Source: Candidatus Kapaibacterium thiocyanatum (GTDB taxonomy: Bacteria > Bacteroidota > Ignavibacteria > Kapaibacteriales > Kapaibacteriaceae). From it: 64,000 nt of DNA. The first letter of the stretch is position 1, and each line of letters starts with the position of its first letter. Below the pieces are notes generated by a model. That model was not told the DNA's origin, did not search any database, and saw only the letters and a list, made by a program, of their open reading frames with translations. The stretch lies in assembly GCA_001899175.1 (NCBI GenBank), contig MKVH01000025.1:169760-233759 (forward strand), given 5' to 3'. Made by a program: the position numbers and the translations under genes. Of this stretch, positions 25,641 to 34,940 are shown piece by piece.

Positions 25641-28103
25641 TCAGAGACGCATGCCGATGGAAAAGTATGCCATGAGCGGGCCCCTGCCAACGGCGGCAGG
25701 GTTGTCGAGGAAGAAGAAGCGTTGTCCGACGGAGAACATGGCCGGGCCGACGGGAGTATCCATGCCGATGGTGGCGCCGACGCCATGCTGCAAGTCGCCG
25801 ATGCGGATGTTGTCCGGCTGTGCCCATACCGACCCCATATCGTACCGGATGGATAGATAGGTGTCGAAGAAGATGTCGATGGGTGAGCGCGCCCGTACTT
25901 CCATCGAGCCGACGAGGATCTGCCGGCCCCGTTCTTCGTCCTGCCGCATGCCGAAGAACATGTCCTGTCCGCCAAGACTGAAGAGTTCGGCACCGGGCAG
26001 CGAACGATCCGCCGCACCCGCATGTAACGACGGGGAGATGACGACGGAGCGGATGGAAAGGTTGCTCTTGTAATGGAAACCGAGCTTGGTGAAGGAGAGG
26101 CCGTTGCTGAGGTTCAGGATGGAGGTTTCGAGCGATAGATCGAGGATGCGGCCACGGGTGGGGAAGTCCACGCGGTCCTGATCGTCCCAGCGTCCGATCA
26201 TCCGTACGGTGGCGAGAGGCTGATAGCCCGGCCATACGCTGTCGGCCAGATCGCGATAGCGCTGCTGTTCGTAACGGAATTCGCCGAGCATCACGCCATT
26301 GCGCTCGAGCTGGCGTCCGCCGGATATCCTGACGCCGTACCGTTCTTCCGAAAACTGGGCCGTGCGTGATCGCAGAGGTTCTGTCACGGGACGTCCGGTC
26401 TGGGGCGTATAGATCCACACGTTACGGAAGGAAGCGTAGGCACGTGTCGTCGCCGTCCATAACGTACCTGCGATGCGGGGAACTTCTATGCCGCCCGATA
26501 TCTCGCCGTTGCGCTCTCCGCCCGCCAGACGTGCCGAGAGGTTGATGCCGGAGCTGAACAGGTTGAGGTGAGCCACGTCCAGACCGCCCTGCGTATTCCG
26601 TTCGTTGTCGATCCTCGCACCGAGCCTCAGGACCTGGTTCCCTCTGTCCGTGGCGCCGACGACGACCCGGCAGCCGCTGTCGGGCGCGGGCTGGATGGCC
26701 ACGTCGACGTTGTCGAACAGTTCCGAGGCGTGCAGGTTGAGCGTGCTGCGGCTGAGCGAGGCCGTCGTGACGAGGTCGCCGCGATTGAACGTCAGTTCGC
26801 GGATGACGTCCATCGAATCGACGCGACGTTTGGGATCCATGACGATGGACGTTACGCGTCCTTCGTCGACATGCAGGACGACCGTACTGGTCGTGGCATC
26901 GAAGCGTACTCCCCGCGTATGGGCGAAGTCGAAGCCGTTGCCGTGCAGGGCGCGCAGGATGCGCTCCGTCAGCAGCCTGCCGAAGGCCGGACTCCAGGCA
27001 CGGCCGACGCCATCGTCGATGACGCTCTTCACGTCGGAAATGTCCGCGCACGAAGGCATCCCTTCGATCCTGATCCTCCTGACCATGGTACGCATGATGG
27101 TCGTGTCGTCGCCCATCGTCGGTGCGAGCGCAGCGACCTCGGTTCCGGAGCGCTGGCCGATGAGGCGCGTCAGGGCGGGCAGGGCCTCGATCGTCTTCTG
27201 TTCCCCCGCATTCATGAGAGACTGGAGGTTCCGGAAGTTGAAGGTCGAATGGAAGCCGATGTTCGGCGTGATCACGACGTCGGCCTTGGCGAGGTAGGTC
27301 GAATCCTTGAGCTTCATGGCCGACATCAACGCCTGGTCCGCGACGGCCCATGGAGTGTTGAGGTCCTCGGGATCGGACAGCTCGCTGACGGTGTTGACGA
27401 CGATGATGATGTCGGGTCGCAAGGCTGCTGCCGCCTCATAGGGAATATTGGCCACCAGTCCGCCATCCACGAGGATGTCGCTACCCCTGCGTATGGGGGC
27501 GTAGCGCAATGGGAACGTCGCACTAGCCCGTATGGCCGTTGCCAGATTGCCGTGATCGAGCGCTACCCAGCGGCCGTCCTTGAGATTGGTGGCGATGGCG
27601 CGGAAGGGCATGCGAAGGCTGTCGAAGTGCATGACCGTATTGAACGGCGCATCCCAGAGGATGTCCTGCAGCAAGGTGGCGAACCGTGTGCTGCCCGACA
27701 GACCCTGTGGGACGAGGAATTCGAAGTTCCTGAAGTGGAGCGTGAGCAGGCTTCGGTCGTCGTCCTGCTTCTGCTGATAGGGAAGTTGTTCCCGATGGCG
27801 CTCGCTGGTGAACGACGTCACCTCGTGCCAGTTGATGGCCAGGATGATGGAATCGATCTGATCCGGAGTATATCCCGCCGCATACATGCCGCCGATGATG
27901 GCACCGATGCTCGTGCCCACGACGTAGTCGGGAACGATGCCTTGCCGTTCGAGGGCACGCAGGACGCCGACCTGGGCGATGCCGCGGGCACCTCCGCCGC
28001 TCAGGACGAGGGCGATGGTCGGCTTTCCGGGCTGTGCCCAGGCACTGCCGCAGTGCAGGAGGCACAGGACGATGATGCCCGCGATGATGGACGGGGATTT
28101 CAT
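25641..28103 (-). CDS. Patatin-like phospholipase with C-terminal beta-barrel (PlpD-type, type Vd)
   Basis: 820 residues with Sec signal MKSPSIIAGIIVLCLLHCGSAWAQ. Patatin domain: oxyanion loop LSGGGARGIAQVG, nucleophile elbow VVGTSIGAIIGG, and catalytic DGG in ILVDGGLVANIP. A POTRA-like segment follows (IVMDPKRRVDSMDVIRELTFNRGD), then a BamA/Omp85-type barrel to the end (NIRIGDLQHGVGATIGMDTPVGPAMFSVGQ). This is the fused type Vd autotransporter layout: a lipase carried to the surface by its own barrel. Its ATG touches the stop of the upstream SDR (TAA-ATG). Confidence 0.9.
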   Translation of the reverse strand: MKSPSIIAGIIVLCLLHCGSAWAQPGKPTIALVLSGGGARGIAQVGVLRALERQGIVPDYVVGTSIGAIIGGMYAAGYTPDQIDSIILAINWHEVTSFTSERHREQLPYQQKQDDDRSLLTLHFRNFEFLVPQGLSGSTRFATLLQDILWDAPFNTVMHFDSLRMPFRAIATNLKDGRWVALDHGNLATAIRASATFPLRYAPIRRGSDILVDGGLVANIPYEAAAALRPDIIIVVNTVSELSDPEDLNTPWAVADQALMSAMKLKDSTYLAKADVVITPNIGFHSTFNFRNLQSLMNAGEQKTIEALPALTRLIGQRSGTEVAALAPTMGDDTTIMRTMVRRIRIEGMPSCADISDVKSVIDDGVGRAWSPAFGRLLTERILRALHGNGFDFAHTRGVRFDATTSTVVLHVDEGRVTSIVMDPKRRVDSMDVIRELTFNRGDLVTTASLSRSTLNLHASELFDNVDVAIQPAPDSGCRVVVGATDRGNQVLRLGARIDNERNTQGGLDVAHLNLFSSGINLSARLAGGERNGEISGGIEVPRIAGTLWTATTRAYASFRNVWIYTPQTGRPVTEPLRSRTAQFSEERYGVRISGGRQLERNGVMLGEFRYEQQRYRDLADSVWPGYQPLATVRMIGRWDDQDRVDFPTRGRILDLSLETSILNLSNGLSFTKLGFHYKSNLSIRSVVISPSLHAGAADRSLPGAELFSLGGQDMFFGMRQDEERGRQILVGSMEVRARSPIDIFFDTYLSIRYDMGSVWAQPDNIRIGDLQHGVGATIGMDTPVGPAMFSVGQRFFFLDNPAAVGRGPLMAYFSIGMRL

Positions 28104-28967
28104 TTATGTGCCGGAGCGTTCTTCTTCCATCGTGGCGATCATACCCTTGTACAGGGGCCAGTATCGATCTTCCAGTGCCATGCGGTCCGTTGCGGCCTCG
28201 ACCGATTGCTCGAAGGTCCCCGCATGGGTGAAGACGTCGTTCGAGCGACCGCCGTCGATCGTGCGTACGATGATCGCTGCTACGTCTTCCGCACTCATCA
28301 TGGGCGTGAGTGGAGCCAGTGGCACGTTCCGTTCTTTCGCGAAGCGTTTCGATTTCACGATGCCGCTGCCGAAGACATCGCCGAGCGCTCCGCCTTCCGT
28401 GACGTCGGCCCAGTCCGTGCGTACGCCGGCAGGACAGACGACGGTGGCTTCCACGCCGGTGTCGGTGAGTTCCGTACGCAGGGCCGCGGTGAAGCCCACC
28501 ACGGCATGCTTGGCTGCGACGTAGGCCGCATTGAAAGGGAAGGCCATCTTCCCGGCGATGCTGGCGATGTTGACGATGTGCCCGGTTCCGCGGGCCTTCA
28601 TCGACGGCAGCGCTTGCGCCGTCATCCAGAACGTCGCGTAGACGTTGATGGCGAAGATGCTGTCGAGCTGTTCCGTCGATGTGTCCTCGATACGGGCCTT
28701 GTTGCCCCGTCCTGCATTGTTCACCAGGACGTCGATGGCACCGAAGGTCTCGAGCGTACGGTTCACGGCATCGCGGCAGGCCCGCTCTTCGGAGAGATCG
28801 GCGACGATTTCGAGGACGTGGGCTCCGCGGTCGCGTGCCGTTGCCGCGACCGCTGCGAGGCGATCGGCACGGCGTGCCACGAGGGCGAGATTGCCGCCAC
28901 GTTCCGCGAGAGCGATCGCGAGGGCCGCTCCGATTCCGCTCGATGTTCCGGTGATGAGTGTCGTCAT
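28104..28967 (-). CDS. Short-chain dehydrogenase/reductase
   Basis: 287 residues. NAD(P)-binding GTSSGIGAALAIALAERGG, NNAG at the coenzyme loop (VLVNNAGRGNK), catalytic Ser in NIASIAGKM and the Y-x-x-x-K pair in AAYVAAKHAVVGFTAAL. A classical SDR with a C-terminal extension. Substrate unknown. The stop is directly followed by the patatin ATG, so the two are translationally linked; acylphosphatase lies 4 bases upstream. Confidence 0.92.
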   Translation of the reverse strand: MTTLITGTSSGIGAALAIALAERGGNLALVARRADRLAAVAATARDRGAHVLEIVADLSEERACRDAVNRTLETFGAIDVLVNNAGRGNKARIEDTSTEQLDSIFAINVYATFWMTAQALPSMKARGTGHIVNIASIAGKMAFPFNAAYVAAKHAVVGFTAALRTELTDTGVEATVVCPAGVRTDWADVTEGGALGDVFGSGIVKSKRFAKERNVPLAPLTPMMSAEDVAAIIVRTIDGGRSNDVFTHAGTFEQSVEAATDRMALEDRYWPLYKGMIATMEEERSGT

Positions 28968-28971
28968 TGTC

Positions 28972-29241
28972 CTACAGGATCCGGAATGTGGAGTAGGTCT
29001 TGCCGTCGCTGAGGTCGTTGCAGGTCACGGACGATACACGGGCGTGCTGCGGTCCGGTGCGCAGCAGCGTCTCCATTTCGGTGAGGGCATCGGTCGACCC
29101 CTGTGCGATGCATTCGATGGTGTCGTCTTCGAGATTGCATACGAAGCCACGAAGACCGAGCTGATGTGCATGGTGGAGGACGAAGCGGCGGAAGCCTACG
29201 CCTTGGACGGTTCCGGAAACGATGAAATGTGTTGTTGGCAT
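28972..29241 (-). CDS. acyP: Acylphosphatase
   Basis: 89 residues, standard length. Phosphate-binding loop GTVQGVGFRRFVLHHA with the catalytic Arg, and the Asn-containing strand LGLRGFVCNLEDDTIECIAQG. It hydrolyses acyl phosphates such as acetyl phosphate. It sits between two SDR genes with gaps of 4 and 6 bases, a compact operon. Confidence 0.93.
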   Translation of the reverse strand: MPTTHFIVSGTVQGVGFRRFVLHHAHQLGLRGFVCNLEDDTIECIAQGSTDALTEMETLLRTGPQHARVSSVTCNDLSDGKTYSTFRIL

Positions 29242-29247
29242 GAGGTG

Positions 29248-30009
29248 TTATCGACGATTGACTTGGGATACGGAGGCCTGATCGGTGGGGGTGATCAGGA
29301 TGTCCTGGATGGCGACGTGGGGTGGCCGAGAAGCCACGAACAGTGCCGTTTCGGCGATGTCGCGACCGTGCAGGGGTGTGTATCCGTTGTAGACGGTTTG
29401 CGCACGTTCCGCATCGCCGCGGAAGCGTACGAGGGAGAATTCGGTTTCCACGAGGCCCGGATCGATGGTGCAGGTACGCACACCGGTGCCGAGGAGGTCG
29501 AGCTGCATCGAATCGCCGAGCATCTTCACGGCGGCCTTGGTCGCGCTGTAGACGTTGCCTCCCCGATAGGCCTGTCGACCGGCGATGGAGGCGATGTTGA
29601 TCACCTGTCCTTTGGCACGGTTCACCATGCCCGGAAGAACGGCTCGGGTGACGTTGAGCAGCCCCTTGACGTTCGTGTCGATCATCTCTTCCCAGTTCAG
29701 GTGTACACCTTCCTGGATGGGCTCGAGTCCGCGCGACAACCCGGCATTGTTGATGAGGACGTCGATGTCGTGCCAGGTGTCGGGCAGTTCGCCGATGGCG
29801 GCTTCCACGGCCGAACGGTCACGTACGTCCACGGCCTGCGTGAAGACGTCGATGCCGTGCTCCCTGTGCAAGGTATCCGCCAGTGCTTCGATGCGGTCGG
29901 TTCTGCGTGCCCAGAGGACGAGGCGTGCACCCGCTTCGGCGAACACTTCCGCACAGGCTTCGCCGATACCCGCGGAGGCACCGGTAATGAGGACGATGGA
30001 GTTCTTCAT
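29248..30009 (-). CDS. SDR oxidoreductase (YdfG-like 3-hydroxy acid dehydrogenase type)
   Basis: 253 residues. GASAGIGEACAEVFAEAGARLVLWARR with the Arg pair that favours NADP, NNAGLSRGLEPIQEG, catalytic Ser in NIASIAGRQAY and Y-x-x-x-K in NVYSATKAAVKML. The segment VRTCTIDPGLVETEFSLVRFRGD is the YdfG/serine 3-dehydrogenase signature. It probably oxidises L-allo-threonine or 3-hydroxy acids. First gene of the SDR-acyP-SDR-patatin run; starts at ATG 30009, divergent from the M16-like gene across 33 bases. Confidence 0.9.
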   Translation of the reverse strand: MKNSIVLITGASAGIGEACAEVFAEAGARLVLWARRTDRIEALADTLHREHGIDVFTQAVDVRDRSAVEAAIGELPDTWHDIDVLINNAGLSRGLEPIQEGVHLNWEEMIDTNVKGLLNVTRAVLPGMVNRAKGQVINIASIAGRQAYRGGNVYSATKAAVKMLGDSMQLDLLGTGVRTCTIDPGLVETEFSLVRFRGDAERAQTVYNGYTPLHGRDIAETALFVASRPPHVAIQDILITPTDQASVSQVNRR

Positions 30010-30030
30010 AGCATATCGTGTTGAAACATC

Positions 30031-30038
30031 TAAATTTA
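30031..30038. promoter_or_regulatory. Palindromic TAAATTTA element between divergent genes
   Basis: Same 8-base palindrome as at 15458, followed by ACGG in both places. It ends 4 bases before the M16-like ATG (leaderless transcript on plus) and lies 21 bases upstream of the SDR start on minus. Confidence 0.45.
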
Positions 30039-30042
30039 CGGA

Positions 30043-31368
30043 ATGACTACCACGCCACCCCTCTCGACAGCTCCATTGCACTTCGTCTTCCCCTCGATAC
30101 GGAAGGAACTCCTCGGCAACGGAACGCCCGTCTATCTCATCGAACGGGCCGACGAAGACCTGATGAGCATCACGCTCAACATCGCCTCCGGTGCCGTCCA
30201 TGACGAACTGGACGGCGAAACATCGTTCACCGTCGCCATGCTCGTGCGCGGCACGACGACGATGTCGCCCGAGGATTTTGCTGAAGAGGTCGAGCGGCGC
30301 GGTTGCAGCATCGGCTCGTCGAGCGATCGCGATTCGACGAGTATCGTCGCGACGGGACTTTCCGAGTACGATCATGATCTCGTGCGATTTCTTTCGGACA
30401 GTATCTGCAGCCCGGGCTTCGACACCGTGGAGATCGAACGCCAGCTCAAGCGCCGGATCGGAGACCATCTCCAGAACGTCGCCGACCCGGATTGGCTCGC
30501 AGGGCAGGCCCTGTCCGTCGCCGCCTTCGATGGCCATCCCTACGGACGCTCGAAGGACGGAACACCGGAGACGATGACCCTGGTCGACCGTGACCGTATG
30601 CGGTCCGTCTATGCCCGTCTGCTCTCCTATCCCCGCTTCGTCATCGTCTCGGGGCGGTTCGACCCGGAAGAAGTCCTGCGTGGCCTCGACGAAGGGATCG
30701 GACGTCTGCCCGTGCCGACTGCCGTGTCGTCCATCGCGCCTGCCATACTCCGGTCGCGTGTCGCTGCCATCGCCAGCAAGGAGGATGCCGTGCAGACCGT
30801 GCTGAGAATGGCCCTGCCGGCACTGCCGCTGGTCGATCCCGACTATACGGCCCTGCTGCTGGTGACGGAGATCCTGGGCGGTTATACGATGGCACGTCTC
30901 TTCACCGTTCTGCGCGAACAGAAGGGATATACATACGGTGCCTACGCCTATCTCGAGAACAGGAAGTGGTCCCAGGCCATGCGCCTCATGACGAGCGTAG
31001 GGAACGGCTTCACGGTGGATACCGTGGCCACCGTCAAGGCCGAGCTCCAGCGGATACGCAGCCAGCGCATCGACGACGAGGAATTCGAGAACACGCGTCA
31101 GCACGCGCTCGGACGATTCGCACGAAGCAACGAAACACCGCAGCAGACGGCCGGGCTGTTGTGGACGATCATCAGCAATGACCTTCCGATGGACTATTTC
31201 GAACGCCACATCGAACGGTTGCAGGCATTGACGCCCGATGATGTGCGGCACGTCCAGGAGCGGTTCTTCGATCCTGCGACGTTGACGATCGGTGCCAGCG
31301 GGGACCGCAACATCATCGTCGATGCCGTCGCGGATTCCGTCGATACCGTCATCGACTATCGCGCCTGA
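30043..31368 (+). CDS. M16 family peptidase-like protein lacking the zinc motif
   Basis: 441 residues with the two-lobe M16 fold (pitrilysin/processing-peptidase family). The position of the zinc-binding H-x-x-E-H reads SFTVA (ETSFTVAMLVRGTTTMS), so it cannot bind the catalytic zinc. The partner half's R/Y motif is well kept: TMARLFTVLREQKGYTYGAYAY. M16 enzymes often work as an active plus an inactive subunit; this has the sequence of the inactive one, yet no active M16 gene is next to it. The stop overlaps dcuC by one base (TGATG). No signal peptide seen. Confidence 0.85.
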   Translation: MTTTPPLSTAPLHFVFPSIRKELLGNGTPVYLIERADEDLMSITLNIASGAVHDELDGETSFTVAMLVRGTTTMSPEDFAEEVERRGCSIGSSSDRDSTSIVATGLSEYDHDLVRFLSDSICSPGFDTVEIERQLKRRIGDHLQNVADPDWLAGQALSVAAFDGHPYGRSKDGTPETMTLVDRDRMRSVYARLLSYPRFVIVSGRFDPEEVLRGLDEGIGRLPVPTAVSSIAPAILRSRVAAIASKEDAVQTVLRMALPALPLVDPDYTALLLVTEILGGYTMARLFTVLREQKGYTYGAYAYLENRKWSQAMRLMTSVGNGFTVDTVATVKAELQRIRSQRIDDEEFENTRQHALGRFARSNETPQQTAGLLWTIISNDLPMDYFERHIERLQALTPDDVRHVQERFFDPATLTIGASGDRNIIVDAVADSVDTVIDYRA

Positions 31369-32654
31369 TGCCGATGCTCGCAGTCATCGCCATCGTCGTC
31401 TCCATCGCCGCCGTCGTCGCGATACGCCGGGGTGTGGACGTACGGTTCGCCCTGTTCACTGCGGGACTCATCCTCACGGCCGTCGCGGGCGCTCCCTGGC
31501 TCGTCTTCGACGCCTTCCAGCGGAGCGTCGGCAAGGGTGACATCATCGGGCCGATCTGCTCGGCGATGGGATATGCATTCGTTCTCAAGGCCACCGACTG
31601 CGACCGCCACATGGTGCGTCTGTTGATACGACCGTTGCGGACCATACGCTGGGCTCTCATTCCCGGCGGATGTGCCATCGGCTTCCTTACCAACATGGCC
31701 ATCACGAGCCAGACGGCGACGGCCGCAGCCGTCGGCCCGATCCTCCTGCCATTGATGGTGGCTGCCGGATACTCGCGTCTGATCGCGGGCGCCACGCTGA
31801 TCGTCGGATGTTCCGTCGGTGGCAACCTGTTCAATCCGGGCGAGCCCGACATCGTCGCCATCCACAATGCCACACAGGCGTCCGTTGGCGACATCATCGG
31901 CCAGGCCATCATGCCCAACATACTGTCCTTCGTGATGGCGACCCTCGTTCTCACGGCCATGGGCCTGAGCGCGAAGCACCGCACGGACAAGGCGGAAGAG
32001 GTCGAGGACGACGAACCCATCAATGTCGTCAAGGCGTTGTTGCCGCCTCTGCCCGTGCTCATCCTGCTTCTCATGCAGCCCGGACTGAACCTCGTTCCAC
32101 CGGTCTTCGCAGTCTATCCCAAGGGACTCCATATCTCCATGGTCATGGTGATATGTACGGCACTGGCCATGCTCGTGACGCGGGGTGGAATCAACAGGCT
32201 CACGACGCAGTTCTTCGAGGGTATGGGATATGCCTTCGCCAAGGTCATCTCGCTCATCATCGCAGCATCGTGCTTCATCGCCGGACTCGAAGCGGCCGGC
32301 GTCATCGCGTCCGCGGCCGGTGCCCTGGCATCCAATGCGGCACTGGCGGCAGTCCTGAGTCCGGTGCTGACGTGGGGCCTGGCAGTCATCAGCGGTTCGG
32401 GTACGGCGCCGAGCGTATCCTTCTCCCAGGCCATGCTGCCGTCACTCGCCACGACCAACGTCTTCCATGCCGTCAAGCTCGGCATCTCCGGTGCGATCGG
32501 TGCCAGCGTCGGACGCACCATGTCGCCGGTCTCCGCCATCCTCCTCTTCACCACGACGCTCACGGACACGGAGCCCTCGCAGCTCGTCCGCATCGTGATG
32601 TGGCCGATGTTGGCGGCCCTTGGCATTACCATTCTCCACGGCCTCGTATTTTAG
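31368..32654 (+). CDS. dcuC: DcuC-family C4-dicarboxylate carrier
   Basis: 428-residue integral membrane protein with about 12 hydrophobic segments. Family features include GGCAIGFLTNMAITSQTATAAAVGPIL and GCSVGGNLFNPGEPDIVAI in the first half and SGSGTAPSVSFSQAMLPS in the second, the symmetrical re-entrant regions of Dcu/ArsB-type transporters. DcuC-type proteins export succinate or exchange C4-dicarboxylates during fermentation. Coupled to the M16-like gene by a TGATG overlap, with cysteine desulfurase 4 bases downstream. Confidence 0.85.
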   Translation: MPMLAVIAIVVSIAAVVAIRRGVDVRFALFTAGLILTAVAGAPWLVFDAFQRSVGKGDIIGPICSAMGYAFVLKATDCDRHMVRLLIRPLRTIRWALIPGGCAIGFLTNMAITSQTATAAAVGPILLPLMVAAGYSRLIAGATLIVGCSVGGNLFNPGEPDIVAIHNATQASVGDIIGQAIMPNILSFVMATLVLTAMGLSAKHRTDKAEEVEDDEPINVVKALLPPLPVLILLLMQPGLNLVPPVFAVYPKGLHISMVMVICTALAMLVTRGGINRLTTQFFEGMGYAFAKVISLIIAASCFIAGLEAAGVIASAAGALASNAALAAVLSPVLTWGLAVISGSGTAPSVSFSQAMLPSLATTNVFHAVKLGISGAIGASVGRTMSPVSAILLFTTTLTDTEPSQLVRIVMWPMLAALGITILHGLVF

Positions 32655-32658
32655 CTCC

Positions 32659-33831
32659 ATGGACTCTCAACAGATGGACTCGATCTACGCCGATTACAAC
32701 GCCACGACACCCGTCGATCCTAGGGTCGTGGAAGCGATGATGCCGTACCTGACGGACGTTTTCTACAATGCCTCCAGCACGCATGCCGCGGGGATGGAAG
32801 CGCAGCGCGTCGTCATGCAGGCCCGAATGCAGGTCGCATCGCATATCGGGGGGCGGATGAACGAGGTCATCTTCACGTCCGGCGCTACCGAGGCCATCAA
32901 TCTCGCCATCCTGGGCATGGCCCGCCACGAGACGTCGGAACGCCGTCGCATCGTCACATGCCGTACGGAACATGCAGCCGTCGTCGACGCCTGCATGTAC
33001 CTCGAAGCACGGGGTTGGCCGGTGACCTGGCTGGGTGTGGATGGCGATGGACGCATCGACATCGACGAGGTGGGGAGTGTCCTTGGCTCCGATACGCTGC
33101 TCCTCAGCGTCATGGCCGTCAACAACGAGACGGGTGTAAAGCAGGATCTCCGTGAACTGGCATCGCTGGCCCACGCCGCTGGTGCCTACTTCATGACGGA
33201 TGCGACGCAGGCCTACGGAAAGATGGCCATCGATGTCGACGATATCGGTATCGATCTCATGACGTTCTCCGGTCACAAGATCTACGCACCTAAGGGCGTG
33301 GGCGTGCTCTACGTGCGTTCCCGCAAGGAATGCACCTGTGAGCTCGAACCGTTGCAGTACGGTGGCGGTCAGGAGCGCGGCATCCGCAGCGGCACGCTGA
33401 ACGTGCCCGGAATCGTGGCCCTGGCCCATGCCGGTACCCTCGCCCATGAATGTCTCGTCAGCGACGCCGAACGCATCGGTGCCCTCCGTGACAGGTTCGA
33501 GGATGCCATCCTCCATCTGCATGGCGTGCACGTGAACGGCCGGCATGAACACAGGAACTACGGTACGAGCAACGTCAGGTTCGATGGTACGGATGTCGAC
33601 ATCATGCTCATGCACATGCCGTACGTGGCGGTAAGCAAGGGCAGTGCGTGTGCGAGCGCCAAGCCCAGGCCGTCCCACGTACTCACGGCGATGGGGCAGA
33701 CGGCAGAGCAGGCCGCCTGTACGCTCCGTTTTTCATTCGGACGTTTCACGACGTCCGACGATATCGACAGGCTCGTGGCAGCGATCACCCACGCACACGA
33801 AAAGGCACTGGCCGGCGTCGTTCCGGCATAA
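32659..33831 (+). CDS. Cysteine desulfurase (IscS/NifS-like)
   Basis: 390 residues. PLP-binding lysine in MTFSGHKIYAPKGVGVLYVR, preceded by FMTDATQAYGK, and the catalytic Cys in KGSACASAKPRPSHVL. Early motif YADYNATTPVDPRVVEAM and substrate-binding GGQERGIRSGTLN. It converts cysteine to alanine and delivers persulfide sulfur for Fe-S clusters or tRNA thiolation; no iscU or scaffold gene follows, so which pathway it feeds is not known. Start ATG 32659; the box TATTTTAG ends 4 bases before it. Confidence 0.92.
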   Translation: MDSQQMDSIYADYNATTPVDPRVVEAMMPYLTDVFYNASSTHAAGMEAQRVVMQARMQVASHIGGRMNEVIFTSGATEAINLAILGMARHETSERRRIVTCRTEHAAVVDACMYLEARGWPVTWLGVDGDGRIDIDEVGSVLGSDTLLLSVMAVNNETGVKQDLRELASLAHAAGAYFMTDATQAYGKMAIDVDDIGIDLMTFSGHKIYAPKGVGVLYVRSRKECTCELEPLQYGGGQERGIRSGTLNVPGIVALAHAGTLAHECLVSDAERIGALRDRFEDAILHLHGVHVNGRHEHRNYGTSNVRFDGTDVDIMLMHMPYVAVSKGSACASAKPRPSHVLTAMGQTAEQAACTLRFSFGRFTTSDDIDRLVAAITHAHEKALAGVVPA

Positions 33832-33844
33832 ACTCCAGGAAATC

Positions 33845-34825
33845 ATGGCTTCATCAGACGTCCAACTCGTTGAAGAACTCGCGCAGCGCATCAAGAGCGT
33901 CAAGAGCGAGATAGGCAAGGTCATCATCGGTCAGACGGAGATCGTCGATCAACTCCTCATCTCGCTGTTCGCCCGCGGCCACTGCCTGCTGGTCGGAGTG
34001 CCGGGGCTGGCCAAGACGCTCCTCATCCGCACACTGGCGCAGACGATGGATCTGTCGTTCTCCCGCATCCAGTTCACACCGGATCTGATGCCCGGCGACA
34101 TCACGGGTACCGAAGTGATCGAAGACAACGTATCGACGGGACAGAAGTCGTTCCGCTTCATCAAGGGGCCGATCTTCGCCAACATCGTCCTGGCCGACGA
34201 AATCAACCGTACGCCGCCGAAGACGCAGGCGGCCCTGCTCGAAGCCATGCAGGAACATAGCGTCACGGCCGCCGGCACGACGTACCGTCTGGAAGAGCCG
34301 TTCTTCGTCCTCGCCACGCAGAATCCCATCGAACAGGAAGGAACGTATCCGCTGCCCGAAGCGCAACTGGACCGATTCATGTTCAACCTGTGGCTGGACT
34401 ATCCCGACTTCAACGAAGAAGTCGAAGTGGTGCGCTCCACGACGGTCGCGCAGAAGGAAACGTTGAAGCACGTGATGGACGGCAAGGACATCGTTACCTT
34501 CCAGGAACTCGTCCGCCGTGTCCCCGTTGCCGACAATGTGATCCAGCATGCCGTCAAACTCGTCCGCGCGACGCGGCCGGATACGGGCAGCATCAAGATC
34601 GTGAAGGACTTTCTCAGCTACGGTGCCGGCCCTCGCGCATCGCAGTACCTCGTACTCGGCGCCAAGAGTCGTGCGGCGCTGAACGGGCGTTTCTCCCCGT
34701 CCATCGATGACGTCAATGCCGTCGCCGTCAGCGTCCTGCGTCACCGCATCGTCACCAACTTCAATGCCGAAGCCGAAGGCGTGACGCCTTCGCGGATCGT
34801 GGACGAGCTGGTGAAGAGCGCCTGA
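33845..34825 (+). CDS. MoxR-type AAA+ ATPase
   Basis: 326 residues. Walker A GVPGLAKTLL, Walker B VLADEINRTPPKTQAALLEAMQE, sensor 1 LATQNPIEQEGTYPLPEAQLDRF: the MoxR signature. MoxR ATPases act as chaperones that mature metal-dependent proteins, usually with DUF58 and VWA partners. Those partners are not downstream here; the next gene points the other way. AGGA precedes the ATG at 33845. The link to the upstream cysteine desulfurase (14 bases) is positional only. Confidence 0.93.
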   Translation: MASSDVQLVEELAQRIKSVKSEIGKVIIGQTEIVDQLLISLFARGHCLLVGVPGLAKTLLIRTLAQTMDLSFSRIQFTPDLMPGDITGTEVIEDNVSTGQKSFRFIKGPIFANIVLADEINRTPPKTQAALLEAMQEHSVTAAGTTYRLEEPFFVLATQNPIEQEGTYPLPEAQLDRFMFNLWLDYPDFNEEVEVVRSTTVAQKETLKHVMDGKDIVTFQELVRRVPVADNVIQHAVKLVRATRPDTGSIKIVKDFLSYGAGPRASQYLVLGAKSRAALNGRFSPSIDDVNAVAVSVLRHRIVTNFNAEAEGVTPSRIVDELVKSA

Positions 34826-34940
34826 GGCGCGAAAACCAACTACCAACGCCGTTACTATCCAGGAGCGCATCCCACCGATATGGTGCCGGATGCGTTCGCC
34901 GTTTCGCATACGTTCCGATCGGGACGACATCGTAGTCGTG

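Noticed and set aside
26568..29012. 814-residue open frame on plus
   Set aside because: Antisense to the patatin and SDR genes, which have full catalytic motifs.
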